In this document: one piece after another, positions 1 through 11,600 of the stretch
Layout of the letters: each line of letters opens with the position of its first letter
Position numbering within the stretch: the stretch's first letter is position 1
From: Hippasteria phrygiana
Lineage: Eukaryota > Echinodermata > Asteroidea > Valvatida > Goniasteridae
Reading direction: 5' to 3'
Length of the DNA stretch: 64,000 nt
Assembly (NCBI GenBank): GCA_037893225.1
Contig: JAZGUH010000556.1
Coordinates: 862,001-926,000 of the forward strand
Notes under the pieces: generated by a model
What the model saw: only the letters and a program-made list of their open reading frames with translations
Databases searched by the model: none
Told to the model about the DNA's origin: nothing
Program-made: the position numbers and the translations under genes

Positions 1-75
1 CTTGTAAAGTGACTTGTGAAGTGACTTGTGAAGTGACTTGTGAAGTGACTTGTGAAATGACTTGATTACAACCAA
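1..75. repeat. Tandem repeat at left edge
   Basis: About five copies of a 12-bp unit (AAGTGACTTGTG) run from the window edge to about position 55 and then degrade. Similar GACTTG words occur near 10930 and in the inverted element at 20277-20486, so this may be an expanded end of that family. No coding potential is seen. Confidence 0.7.
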
Positions 76-984
76 TAATAATAACTCTTTGCAAGACAAT
101 TATCTATTGGACTAAAGTTAAAGTAAAGAAAGTAATAGAAATAAATAATAGAAAATAAAAATGACATTCTTTGCAGTTTGTTGTTGTTACACACTAACTA
201 GATTTGATGTAGTCCGTCGACTACCACGTATGCGTGATTTGAATTGCAAATTGACAAACGGCACTATAGGTCAGCAGCACCTGAACTTGCTCCGGATTGC
301 AACATTTCTTTGTGCCTCCATGCCTGGCAAAGTTCACAAAGACACCCATGGTGTGACAGCTTGTTTATAGTATCAATATCATGGTTTCTATAGCCGTTTG
401 TGAGAAGATTATGTCATTTACACTGAAAGGCCAAACACGGGTCATGCGTGAACAATAAATAGGAAGCACAGGTCATGATGAAAGCATTTGTTTTGAAATT
501 AGTCTTTGTGAAGGGTGGGAAGGAGGTGGATGGAGGGCAGGGCTCGAATTTCAGACAGCCAGGCTAGGCTACAAAAATTTTACTAGACCGGTTTTTTTTT
601 CTTTGTAATATGCATTGGCCGTGTGTTCATGTATTAAACAAAAACCATGGACCAAGAGTGGCTCAACAAAACAGTTGCTACAATAAAAAAGAAAGTGCGA
701 GAAAAACAGTCTACATAATGCTCTATTTGGCAGGGCTATGTGAAGAGGAAGAGGGGGGAAGTGGTGGTTATGGCATAAGAATATACACCAAAGTGCTGTT
801 TCAATTTTTCTCCTGTACTGACCTTTTTTGGGGGGAGGGGGGTGGTTGGTCTGAGAAACCCTGCCTCATACCTCTTGGCTATATCTAAAAATGACCAGTC
901 CAGCAATTCATGTAGGGGAAAGCATATAGCTTTTATATTCTACATCTAGAATGTATCTAGATGTAGAATAGAAAGCTATGCTTT

Positions 985-1095
985 CCCCTTGTTCTGTATC
1001 TGTATGGAATTCTTTGCCTGGTGCATGTTTCCCTTCATCTTATGATCCTTCTTGCTTTTAAGAGGAATATTCATTCCTACCTCTTGTATCTTTGA
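985..1095 (+). mobile_element. LINE 3' coding fragment
   Basis: The stretch beginning TGGAATTCTTTGCCTGGTGC translates to the Trp-Asn-Ser-Leu-Pro segment that closes the reverse transcriptase ORF of CR1/jockey-like LINEs. Nearly the same DNA recurs at about 5328-5400, directly behind a longer RT fragment. This copy is short and has no intact ORF. Confidence 0.55.
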
Positions 1096-1454
1096 TTCTT
1101 TTTCTTTTTGTAGCTTCAAACTCAAATGGCTTTTAGCCTTGTTTGGGGCAAACTTGCATAAAAAAACCAAACTTGTAACCCATTTACAAACATGAACATA
1201 TTTTGATATAATCTAGAACTGTTTGTAATGATGCATTTTCCGTTCAAGCAAACACAACGTAGAAAGCAAAGTGCAGATTTTTATCTACTCCATCAAAAGC
1301 AAATAACATGATATGTACACATAGGCCACTTGTCCGACAACTTGGGCAGAATACAAAGCATGGCTGGCTCTTTGATTGGATAGATGCACGCTTCTCTTAC
1401 ACATCCCAGAGGTTAAGCAGTTCCAAGTATTTTAATGATTCATGTCTGAAAATG

Positions 1455-1745
1455 TTTAAAGGTACATTGTCAAAAAACAAAACTACTGAATTATTACGAA
1501 ATACCGTAGACTGTAAGTAAATAGCAGTCTCAAGCATCCTGTGAAATCATGGCACCAGACTACTAGAACAGAATTGTTTTCTCTCTGTTTTCCCAGCAAC
1601 TACATGCACACATACATGTACATGTACATGTAACTTGAAACAGGTCAGTGTTACGGTCTTTACTAGCACGCTATAAAATACTAACCCCCAAATGCATTTA
1701 TTTCTGAAAATTTAAGCAAAAGCAAATCGTGTATACTACCTTTAA
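1455..1745. mobile_element. AAAGGTA inverted-repeat element, short copy
   Basis: It starts TTTAAAGGTACATTGTC and ends GTGTATACTACCTTTAA, which are inverted matches of each other. It belongs to the family best seen at 2970-3569 and shares the internal words CATCCTGTGAAATCATGGCACC and TTACTAGCACGCTATAAAATAC-like sequence. Its right end abuts the TTAA element that begins at 1742. Confidence 0.6.
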
Positions 1746-1962
1746 CCCTAACCTTCCCTAACCTGCCAAAATCAAACACCCCATTTGTGTTGAATTTTGT
1801 GTGATTGGGTACTGTAGAGCCTTGGCACCATCACTTTGCATGGGACTTGATGCCCTGATTTTGTCTAAGTACAAAGAATATGCCATTGGTTTACCACATA
1901 GTGTTGGAGTTTGTGTGGTTAGGGAAGGATTCTAGTAAAAAGCCTTGGGCTGTTAGGGTTAA
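1742..1962. mobile_element. TTAA-flanked element, family A
   Basis: TTAA occurs at 1742-1745 and 1959-1962. Directly inside are CCCTAACCTTCCCTAACC on the left and GGCTGTTAGGG on the right. The same sequence lies in the opposite orientation at 63676-63895, and a diverged copy lies at about 59941-60155. A TTAA target is the piggyBac signature; no transposase is present, so this would be a non-autonomous copy. Confidence 0.75.
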
Positions 1963-2047
1963 AGGAGAATTCCAGGCTCTATAATATTTTATCTAGTCCA
2001 AAAGAACATACACTAACATACAGACTGCACCGAGAGTTTGATTTTCT

Positions 2048-2900
2048 TTGTTATGGAGAACGACACACGCGCCCTTTATATTTACGATTTCTTGCCATTC
2101 AGCAGTACAAAGGGCGCGTCCATACTGTTCGAAATTCCCGCGACATCCGGGAGATTATGACGTAGTGTCCGCACCTCAATGGAAACCCATGGTTGGCTAC
2201 GTGCGGTATGCACTGGTATCACACCTAGACGCAGCTTACTGCATATGGATACGTATGTTTTATAAGGCGCCCGACTATTGCGTGTATGCATAAGGCTGAT
2301 GTTTACTTTGACGTACTTGACGTGTTGCAATTTATCGTTGTTTTTCGTATTTTTTTTAGAAGAGTACAAAGTCTGTTCTGGTCGAAAAGAAAATATGTTA
2401 GGCACTGCATCATCTTGAAGATTCTTAGCCTACCCCAGGAGAACTGCCTGCCGATTTTCCTCGAAGCAATCTGGTTTGAAGTCGAACTTGTTCAGCCATT
2501 TCTTACAAATATCCGGTCGTTTGGGGGATATATTTGAGCAGCCAAAAGCTTGCCAAATCGTCATGATGTTGCTGTACTACAGTACGACCGAGTTTTGCTT
2601 TGAACAGCAGTTGGGCAAAAATTCGCCAGGAATATGGAAAACAGACGTGCGTCAAGGAAAAACACTGCCACGTTCTCGTGTGTGTTGCATGTACGGACAA
2701 TGGTTCACTGCACTCGCACAGCTCAGGCCGCGGGGCCCGCCGGGTACCCGGCCGGCCGGCTTGGTAGTGCAGGCACTAAGTCACAGTATCCCGGATGTAC
2801 CGATATTCCAGAGCAAAAGGGCGGCTCACATGAGGGCAGGCGCGTTATGAAAAAATCTCCGGTTTATACGATTACCGAAACCAATCAAAATGAAATATAA
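2048..2900. other. Non-repeat-like stretch with no recognised gene
   Basis: Moderately GC-rich sequence with overlapping short ORFs on both strands and a local GC cluster near 2727-2765. None of the translations resembles a known family and no convincing splice context was found. I see no gene here. Confidence 0.4.
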
Positions 2901-2969
2901 AGTAAGTCACAATTGCAATTAACATTCTTTAACATTATGTTATTATAAACTCAGGGTGGACTTTCCCTT

Positions 2970-3569
2970 TAAAGGTAGTGTACATGATTGGTCATTGTTG
3001 CAATTTTCAGAAATGGGCTGATTTCGGGGTTATTATTTTATAGGAAATATCGTTCCACTGAACTGTTCAAAGTTTTGCATTCTTGGATGGCGAAAAAAAC
3101 GAGAGAAAAACGGCGTTCGTTTTCAACCGTCGGGCGGCATTTGTTATAGCGCCCTCTTGTAAAATGAGCAAAATTTTTATTAAAATGGGATCATTTTCAA
3201 TTGGTCACATAACATGTACAGAGCCGAGGGCCGAGCGGAACATCCAAGATCCACTGCATGCACTGGTTACAACGCGTCGCTTTGGTACACTACATGTACG
3301 CGTTCGCCCGTTTTCGGATTAACCCATTTGAGACACAACCCGGATTAACTACATTTGGTCAATAGAGGGCAGTTTTCCCAACAATTGCTTGGCCAAACAA
3401 TTGTTGGAAAACGATGTAAATTTCCACTTTTCTTGAAAACGACAGCACACCTGGTGCCATCATTTCACAGGATGAATGAGACTACTATTAACTTACAGTC
3501 TAGTATTTTGCAATAATTCAGGAAAAAAAGTAATTATGGAGGATTACCAATCGTGTACACTACATTTAA
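2970..3569. mobile_element. AAAGGTAGTGTACA inverted-repeat element (about 600 bp)
   Basis: The left end TTTAAAGGTAGTGTACATGA pairs in inverted orientation with the right end CGTGTACACTACATTTAA. Relatives occur at 1455-1745, 31108-31616, 39981-40414 and about 55130-55602, with fragments near 30345 and 62280-62380. The family has conserved internal text (for example GACAGCACACCTGGTGCCAT) and no ORF, so it is a MITE-type element that depends on a transposase elsewhere. Confidence 0.75.
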
Positions 3570-4639
3570 GACCAAAGTCACTTGTCATTCAAATGTGCCC
3601 TCTCTAGCATATTGAGGAAAGTTGTCCAAGTTCGGCTTTTTGAGATTATGCCAGAATAAAGAGAAATTAATGGACACGGGGCATCATACCAAATTTATCC
3701 ATGTATTTTATTCCACTCTGAAAATATGTTGTAAAAGAAATAACAATTACTGCAAACCACACAGAGAACACGATTGGAGAAAACGGCTTTTGAAAAAAAA
3801 AAAAATAACGCTTTACTCATGCACACGAACGTTATAAAAAAAAAAAATTTCTTCAACTTACCTGCCTTTTTCCAAAGGCAGGTAATTGCACATGCATACA
3901 CACAATTCTCAACAAAAACAAACATCTCAAAATTGTTTCCAAGACATTTTGGATTTTGCAGGGCCGCATGAAAAACACTGAAGGGGGTTTAGGGTTAATT
4001 TCAACTTGTGTGTGAACAACCTACCTACATGTACATGCATGTATGTACTGTTACTGAGAAACTACATGTGCAAACCAATCACAAGACCTTATTGGGTAAA
4101 ATCCAATGTTTGCAGAAGTCATTTGAATACAGCATTTACAGCCATATTGCTATGTATTTTTCCTCGTTCATTCAGAAATGCAATTTACTATAATTGAAGT
4201 GGCAATCCCATGCGTCTAAATATGAAACCTTGTCCAAACAGTCCTCCCAATCCCTTCTCTTTTATCAGGAACAGCTGCAGCCGCACGCGATGCAGGCCTT
4301 TCATCAAAATTGCGTCCCGCTCCTACCGTTTGGGGAAAATTGGCGTGACGATATCACGCCATCATTTCCAGCCGACTGAAAACTCGTAAAAAAATTGTTT
4401 TTACGTCAAACAAACCACTTGGGAACAATTTATATATTTTTTATTCTTTTTTTTTATTAACAATAATTACCATTCTCCACAAAAGTACACTATTTTTTGT
4501 TAAATCATATTTGAATTTAATTTCAAGTTTGAAATAAAAAGGCAGGGAGTAACAAATTATCTTGGCACGGAGATACAAATGACATTTCATATTTATTAGG
4601 ATTTTTAAGTAGTTCTTGGACCCTGCTAGCTACTATCCT

Positions 4640-4745
4640 GTTCTTTTATGTTCCACCGGCTTGTCCAACTTGCTTCCTCCTGTTAGGATGTTTGAGCGTG
4701 AAACTCGGCTTTTTCCTTGTTTCTTTGATTTTTTTAAAGTTCATA
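4640..4745 (+). mobile_element. LINE RT C-terminal fragment
   Basis: It encodes a short segment (TTCCACCGGCTTGTCCAACT and following, with a Val-Arg-Met-Phe-Glu-Arg-Glu-Thr motif) that is nearly repeated at about 5180-5235 inside the longer LINE fragment, so it is a second broken copy. Confidence 0.5.
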
Positions 4746-4904
4746 TGGGTCCCTTGACTTTGCCTAAGGTATTTTTGGACTTGTAATCTCCCCTAACCTT
4801 AGCTGGGAGAAGTACATGTATATCTCAGGTATTGCAAAGAGTGCTTCCATGCGAGTCGGTTGTCTTTATCAAGCTCGGAAGTACAAATGTATAGCTACAT
4901 ATGT

Positions 4905-5400
4905 ACAATGTACCTCCTGATGCTACATGTACCATTTACCTTCACAAGACAACTACATGTATATGTCCACTTATGGAGTACTGTTCCCACATCTGGGCCG
5001 GTGCTTCTGCTTGTCACTTATCTTTATTAGATAGAGTACAGAAGCGCATTGTTAATTTGGTTGGAGAAGAGTTGGGCTCATCCTTACAATCACTCTCTCT
5101 CACCGGAGATCTCTTGCTACATGTACGTACATGTACGTACATGTACTCAGTTATATACAGATATTTTCATGGTAAATGTTCCACCGGCTTGTCCAGCTTG
5201 GTTCCTCCAGTTAGGGTGTTTGAGCGTGAAACTCCACTTTCTGCCTGTTCAATCGAATAGAGTCTAACTGTACATAGATGTAGAACAAGCTATGCCAATA
5301 GCTTTTTCCCTCGTTCTACACCTCTATGGAATTCTTTGCCTGGTGCATGTTTCCCTTCATCTTACAATCTTTTCTGCTTCAAGAGGAATCTTAATTCCTA
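4905..5400 (+). mobile_element. LINE reverse transcriptase C-terminal fragment
   Basis: The translation contains MEYCSHIWAGAS followed by LLDRVQKRIVNLVG and an RYFHGKCS motif. This is the conserved region downstream of the RT catalytic domain in CR1/jockey-type LINE ORF2. The frame ends near 5260, and the characteristic LINE 3' text TGGAATTCTTTGCCTGGTGC follows. The catalytic RT core, the endonuclease and ORF1 are missing, so this is a dead, 5'-truncated copy inside an ERMP1 intron. Confidence 0.75.
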
Positions 5401-5502
5401 CCTTTATGCTCAAAAACTTTGTCTTCGTATTATAACCTGAAACATTAAGTAGCTCTTTTTTACTAAAAAGAAAGTTATAAAAGACAAATATGATAAAAAT
5501 AC

Positions 5503-5649
5503 CTGGGATGTGTCCAAAGTCACGGAAGATCCTGAAGTCGGTATCAGAAGGAATCAGCTCGGCCTGAAAGACGTCCTGCCCGATGACTGTAGCGAAGGGG
5601 TGCACGGCATGCTGGGCATACGCCCTCAAGAGCCACGGATGGTCAGGTC
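5503..5649 (-). CDS. ERMP1: ERMP1 exon 3
   Basis: Acceptor CCGCAG before 5649, donor GTATTT after 5503; 147 bp, phase 1 at both ends. It encodes GPDHPWLL and then [18 protein letters not shown], the conserved segment that leads to the last zinc ligand in M28 peptidases of the ERMP1 group. The expected next exon would begin with a residue completing Gly-Ile or Gly-Leu and is not in the window. Confidence 0.92.
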
Positions 5650-8600
5650 CTGCGGTAGCATCCAAAATTAAGATCATTTTAACACGGCAAATTGCACTGT
5701 TAAGTGCTTTTCTACCTAAACCACTCAAATTTATCAAGAAAAACACGCCAACAAATAAACACATTTTTTTCACCGCCTTGCAGTGTACGTTCGAGGACAA
5801 GAGGAGAAAGAAAATACAAAGGAATCTGTCTTGTCCTCGGGAGTCGGTCTTTTGTTAAAATCGGTCCTCGGACGTAAAGATACGTGCTTCGTCTATGGGG
5901 TTGTGTTATATTAAAGAAACAATCGCAGAGCTGGCAACTCTCCCTGATTTTGCGGACTTTTATTATAAGTATTCAGACAATAGCAGTTACAAAATACCGG
6001 TAAATTGAAAAAGTATGACAAATTGACAATCCGGGAGATTTTTAAGTTGTGTCCGGAGCCGAGAGATCGACTAATTTTCCGGAAGTCTTCCGTAAAATCA
6101 GGGAGAGTTGGCAGCTCTCCAATAGAAAACACATAGCATTGTCCTCAGTAGTACATGTGCTGGACTACGTATGTCTCTGACGATGAGTCCTCGTGAACAT
6201 TAATAAATTATTCAGAATTCAGAAATATGCTCCATCTTGCGAAAGTGGCTTTGTTATAAGATCAAATGGCAGATACACTTTCTGTATAGTACAAAAGAGT
6301 TATACATGAATTGTGAAACTGCAGTTCAATGAACACAAACTGAGCAAAGAGGATGCAGTTTATTTTTAGTTTATTTTCAAGGGATGGTCCCGTACACAAT
6401 TTACTTTTGAATGATCTTTCCAACCATAGAAATTAATTTTAGGAAAGAGGCTTTTTGTAGCTAAATTTGGCACCTCCATGGCAATGTGTGTCCCTTTAAA
6501 AAATTTAAATAATATTCTTTAAATTTACATAAATTTTCAAATTCTATTTCTAAATTGGATAGCTTCACCCTGAAAATAATTTTAACCCCCATGCAAATTT
6601 ACGGTCTAGAACTGTTGCTTATGCAAAGCATTTGAGTAGAGCTGTTCATTTTCGAATAATTTAGTATTCGATTATTCGATTATTCGAAACTGGGTTTGAC
6701 CGAATATTCGATACTCGCCGGTCAAGTTTTTCACGCATCAGCTGCAACTGCATGCCCCGCCGGTAGAAAGTTGCATGCAAAGCACGCTGGTGTTTTACGT
6801 GCGGCGATTGATATTATGGACCGCCCGTTCTATATTGTTTGCATGCGCCTGTTGTAATTAAGATCATTATGCATTTATACATACATGTACGTAGGTATAA
6901 CATTCTGATAACAAGAAACTCTAGCCTGCGTTTTTGCAGTGTTAAGAGTTTTACGGATGGGAACAATAAACCTCCGTCCACAAAAAGTTACCATCGACAA
7001 AAATGTGGCATTTGACACTGCTAAGCACCATAACTTTTCTATTAATATAGCATCATAGTGCATATATTTTTTCTAATATTCCAACTGGCAAAATTTAAGG
7101 TATTCGAATATTCGGTTGACAATCAAATATTTAATATTTGGTATATTCGGGACAGCTTTACATAGAGGTAAACCTGCGTATTCGTCTCAGAGGAAATGTC
7201 CATTAATTGATTGAGCAAACGAGAGTGTACATGTAACATGATACATGATGTCATGCCGAGATGCTGGAAGATAAGATCACGTGGACAGCCATCGCTCGTG
7301 CAACTCTCGCACGACGTACTTGTCATGAATAAAATGCGCTGAGAAAGCATTGCATAATGAAGTGCGAGAAACGTAGTGGGTTTTAACGAGATGAGGCCTA
7401 AGGTATGCAAATCTGGAAAGTCTGGAGGTGTGAAGTGCTCGAAACCAGAAAGGATGTCTGGCCTACATACATGTACATATGCATAAAATATACTCTTTGA
7501 AATTTATTTTGACTTGACGATCAAAGGAACTTGACATGTTGTACAATGTAATGCTCTAATTATTATTTGCCAACGTACACTGTACATCAAGTGAATCTAG
7601 GACAACAGAGGTATAGAGACAGGACAATGGGTAGAGTGTACTAGGGCTGTCCCGAATATACCGAATATTTGATATTCGATCGTCAAGCGAATATTCGAAT
7701 ACCATTTTGCCAGTTTGAATATTCGAAAAGATATATATGCACGTACAGATACGACTCTGATGCTATTTTAATAGAAAAGTTACGGCGCTTAGCAGTGTGA
7801 AATGCCGCATTTTTGTCAATCACAATTTTTTGTGGACGGAAGTTTATTGCTCCTGTCGGTAAAACCCTTGATACAAACAGGGGCATGCAAAAAAAATGCT
7901 GTTTGAACGGTCCATAATATCAATCGGCAAACGTAAAACACCGGCGTGCTTTTACGTGCAATTTTTTTTTACCGGTGTGGCATGCACTGAAAAACTTGAT
8001 CGGCGAGTATCAAATATTTGAATATTCGGTCAAACCCAGTTTCAAATATTCGAATAGTAAATTATTCGAAAATGAACAGCCCTAGAGTGTACTTTCCAAA
8101 ACGTTGAGTTTTCCCTACAATTTAGGTTCTTTTCAAAACCCCACAACCTAAACAAGGCTGCCACGTGGTACGTGCTACCGCAAATCTTTCTTTATAATAA
8201 CAAGGTGAGGTGCGTTTGTCAAACTATTCCTGTGGAAGTTACCCCGCCTGGGTCTACAGGTTTGAAAATTGGGATCATTTCTGTGGTATCTACTGAAAAT
8301 GTATCCTCTATTTAGATCTGGAAGCAGGAAAACCTTAAGGGTGGTGGGGCTGGCAACCTAAAATGTGGCCAACTCCACCACCTCTGTTGTATCCCTTTAC
8401 CTAGAGTGGCTTTTAGCCTCGTATTGGGCAACTTCCATTAAAAAAAATAATAAGTGGTTAACTTCAGAATTTTTTTTTATCATAACTATCTTTTTTGGAG
8501 GGGAGGTTAAAGTTAAAATCACCCCCCCCCCCAAAGCACAAACTCAAATCACATTGCACTGAGCACATTCAATAAAAAAAAATGCCACTTTAACCTCTCT

Positions 8601-11600
8601 GACACAATATTCAGTGCATAGGTTTGATGATGACTCACTTGACAGGTTCACAGCCCTCACTCCTTGAATTAACATCAAAGGGCTCGCTGGAATACACCAA
8701 TTTACGACCACTTGTACCAACCAGTATACATGTACATGTACAAGCTGACCACTCTTTAGAATGTAGTTATGCACCTTGACTTTTTTTTATGAATGGTCAG
8801 CTCAAGTGTGTGGCACTTGTGTGTGGAATTCCGTGAATGGTATCAGAGTGTTAATTAAGCCGTGTCTGCATTGGACTTTTTTTGGGGTAAAACGTACGGA
8901 GACTGTTGTCAACTTGACCAAATTAAGTCCAGTGCAGACAGCTGGTAAACTTTCCAAATTGTCAAGTGTCGATCGTGGGTTGTCAGTTTATTCCTCTACA
9001 GCAGGAACTTTTACAGGGCCAGCCGTGTAGCGGAAGAGTTACGTGGCAGTTTTACGTCGCTAAAAAGTTGGATTTTGTTGGATTTCACAGGGATCATACA
9101 AACAAATACCTGTATACAATTTACTGTTGGGATTTGTTGTATTTAGCAGGCTTCTCATTTCAGTTTTATTGGACTTAGCATTTTGACTAGAATTGAGCCC
9201 ATTCACTGCCAAAAATGGTTTTCTTAAAATGAGAAAATTGCCGTGTTTCAAGAACAGTTTTTCATATATTAAGAAATGTACAAATGTAAGAAAATCCCGT
9301 TTGGCAGTGTTATATTTCCCACCCCCCATTAACCCTAACCCTCCAGGGTGTTTTGGCTAGAAACCCTGCCAGACGCATCAGATTGCATACTTTGTCACAT
9401 TGACTTGTGTGGAGAGTGCAGCAAAGTGGAGCTATCACCACAGATGCACTGTGCTGCGTCTGGCAGGGTTAGGGTTAAAAAAGAATTGTACATAAAAAAA
9501 AAATTAAGGCTTAAGATTATTTTTAGGGGGTAGGGGGAATTTAGAGAAGATTAAAACTTCATGTGTGTAGCTTTAAAAAAATCCCGCACCTGTCTGGAAA
9601 ACGAGCTCCCTGCCTCCAGCCCCGGCCGCTTCGAGATTGATAAAAGCCTTGATGTTCTTGCGCCAGGGGTGCTGGGTGATGAAGCCGTGGCTCGCCTGCA
9701 GGACGTTCTCCTCGGCTCCGTTAAAGAGGAAGATGATGTCGTGCCTCAGCGGGTAAGGCGAGGTGGCCAGGTTTTGCAGGATCTCCAGCATGATGCCGCA
9801 GCTGGCTGCATCGTCACTGGCGCCTGGGGTGGGAGGGGGATTAGAAATTTGACGGATAAGTGGAAATTATTATAATCACTGCAGAGATATGGTCACTGGC
9901 TATGATCAGACTGCAGAACTTCAATGTACGAGATTACAACAAATGATACAATTTGAACTATTCATGGTGTCACTATAATGAAACAAAAGAAAGGATAAAT
10001 ATCCTTGCGAAACAAAAACCTTCGTATTGTTAATTTATAGGTTACAGTTATTAGGTAAGACGCTGATTTTTTCTTTTTATTGAAATCGCCCAATAAAAGG
10101 CCACTCTAGGTAAAGCCAATCTAGGTAAAGGGTTACGATCAGAGGTGGTAGGGTTGTGACATTTTGAATTGCCAACCCTACCACCCTTACGGTTTTCCAG
10201 GGCCCAGATCTAAATACTAAAATAGAGCAAAATTATTCAACATATTCCAGAGAAATTATCCCAATTTTCAGACCTATAGACCCAGGCGGGGTAACTTCCA
10301 CTGTTGGTAAGACCAACTCACCTCTCCCTTTAATCTACTGATCTAATCCATCTACACACATATATCAATTATTCCCCCTTCTACGACCCTGCCCCTGCCC
10401 CTGCCCCTGCCCCTGCCCCTCCCACACCCCCCCCCCCCCCCCCCATCAATTCTCCAGATATTGGGATTAGTAATATTGTTAGTATCCCATGGTGAAAACC
10501 TTGGTACTTCTTTGAGTAGAAATAGAAATTGGCTCTATACTTTGAACAAAAGAATGGTGGTCCAGGGCTGGAGGGGGGGGGGGGGGGGGGGTTCACCCTT
10601 AAAAAAATCTCCCAAGCAAAACCCCATTTGAATTGCATGATAAATTGGACACCATGGGAATCCCATCGGAGGTTTTTGTAAAGGCACTTCCAAAATGCCA
10701 ACCCACATTGGGGGTGGGGCAACGCAGGAGGAAGGAGGAAACAACTGATTGGTGCATAAGAATCTATTGTCAAGAAGAAGTAATCATTTACATAAGTATT
10801 CATGCAAGTTAACAGTATACAATGTATGTATAATGTATACTGCAATATACAATTTTTTTACCTCGCCATATGCTAAGGAATGCTTTTATCACATATGTGC
10901 ATTAATTACTTGAAACCACACATGCAATGTGACTTGATTGACTTGATTACAACCTCTGGTCTATTGACATACATGTAAGGTGCACCATGTGTATTTTCTC
11001 AAACTGATATTTGCACACTTGGCAATGAGCGCGACTTTAATCACAGCGGAATGAATAACATCCGAGGCCTTCCCCAGAGCTTGCAAATGTCTGAAATATT
11101 TCGGAGAAGGGCAATGTCTGAGGCTACTTGACAGAGTGAGTATTCGAGACAAGACGTGTGAGTACTTACAGATCAGAAGACAAGGATGAGTATGGGAATT
11201 AAAGATGATGAGAAATCAAACGGTATGAGGTTGAAGACTCTTCAGTCCAACAAAGGAAGAGCTACTGTATCTGCAGGTCGTATCATGAAAATCATACCGA
11301 AATTTTCTTTTTTTAATAAGCAAGACTTCAATAACCACGAATTCACTACTGTTTGTACCTTCAAATTGGCATTGCTATAGTGTCTCATTTTGCAAAAACA
11401 AATGAAGTCAATGGCAAAATGCATGTACATGTACAGTGTTTTATGTTGGTGAAAATCAGTCAGGAACAGTAAAATCTTGGAAAATAACCAACCCTTCTTG
11501 ATAATACATGTATATAGTAAGTGTCTAAACATGTGGCACAACCTGTTATTTCAAGATTAGATCTCTAAAAAGAAAAAGAGGCAGAAATAAACTTGCCGCT

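Larger units (their letters stand above)
76..5502. other. ERMP1 downstream intron, mostly repeats
   Basis: No exon of a recognised gene is visible here. Because the minus-strand ERMP1 coding sequence leaves the exon at 5503 through a splice donor and has no stop in the window, this stretch is best read as intron of ERMP1. It contains LINE 3' fragments, a full inverted-repeat element at 2970-3569, a TTAA element at 1742-1962 and CATGTACATG simple repeats. Confidence 0.6.
5650..9589. other. ERMP1 intron 2, filled with transposons
   Basis: No exon seen. It contains a TCGAGGACAA repeat copy (5785-5895), two hAT-like elements (6637-7160 and 7642-8084), a dispersed repeat at 8218-8440 and a palindromic TTAA element at 9329-9478. 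Confidence 0.6.

Noticed and set aside
1740..1770. Interstitial telomere repeat (CCCTAACC)
   Set aside because: The words are the termini of a TTAA-flanked element and are not an array of TTAGGG.
2048..2850. Overlapping ORFs near a GC cluster
   Set aside because: Short, mutually overlapping on both strands, and no recognisable domain.
6168..6200. Hammerhead-like CTGACGATGAGTCC...GTGAAC
   Set aside because: The core order does not fit: there is no GAAAC after a closed stem II and no supporting stem I.
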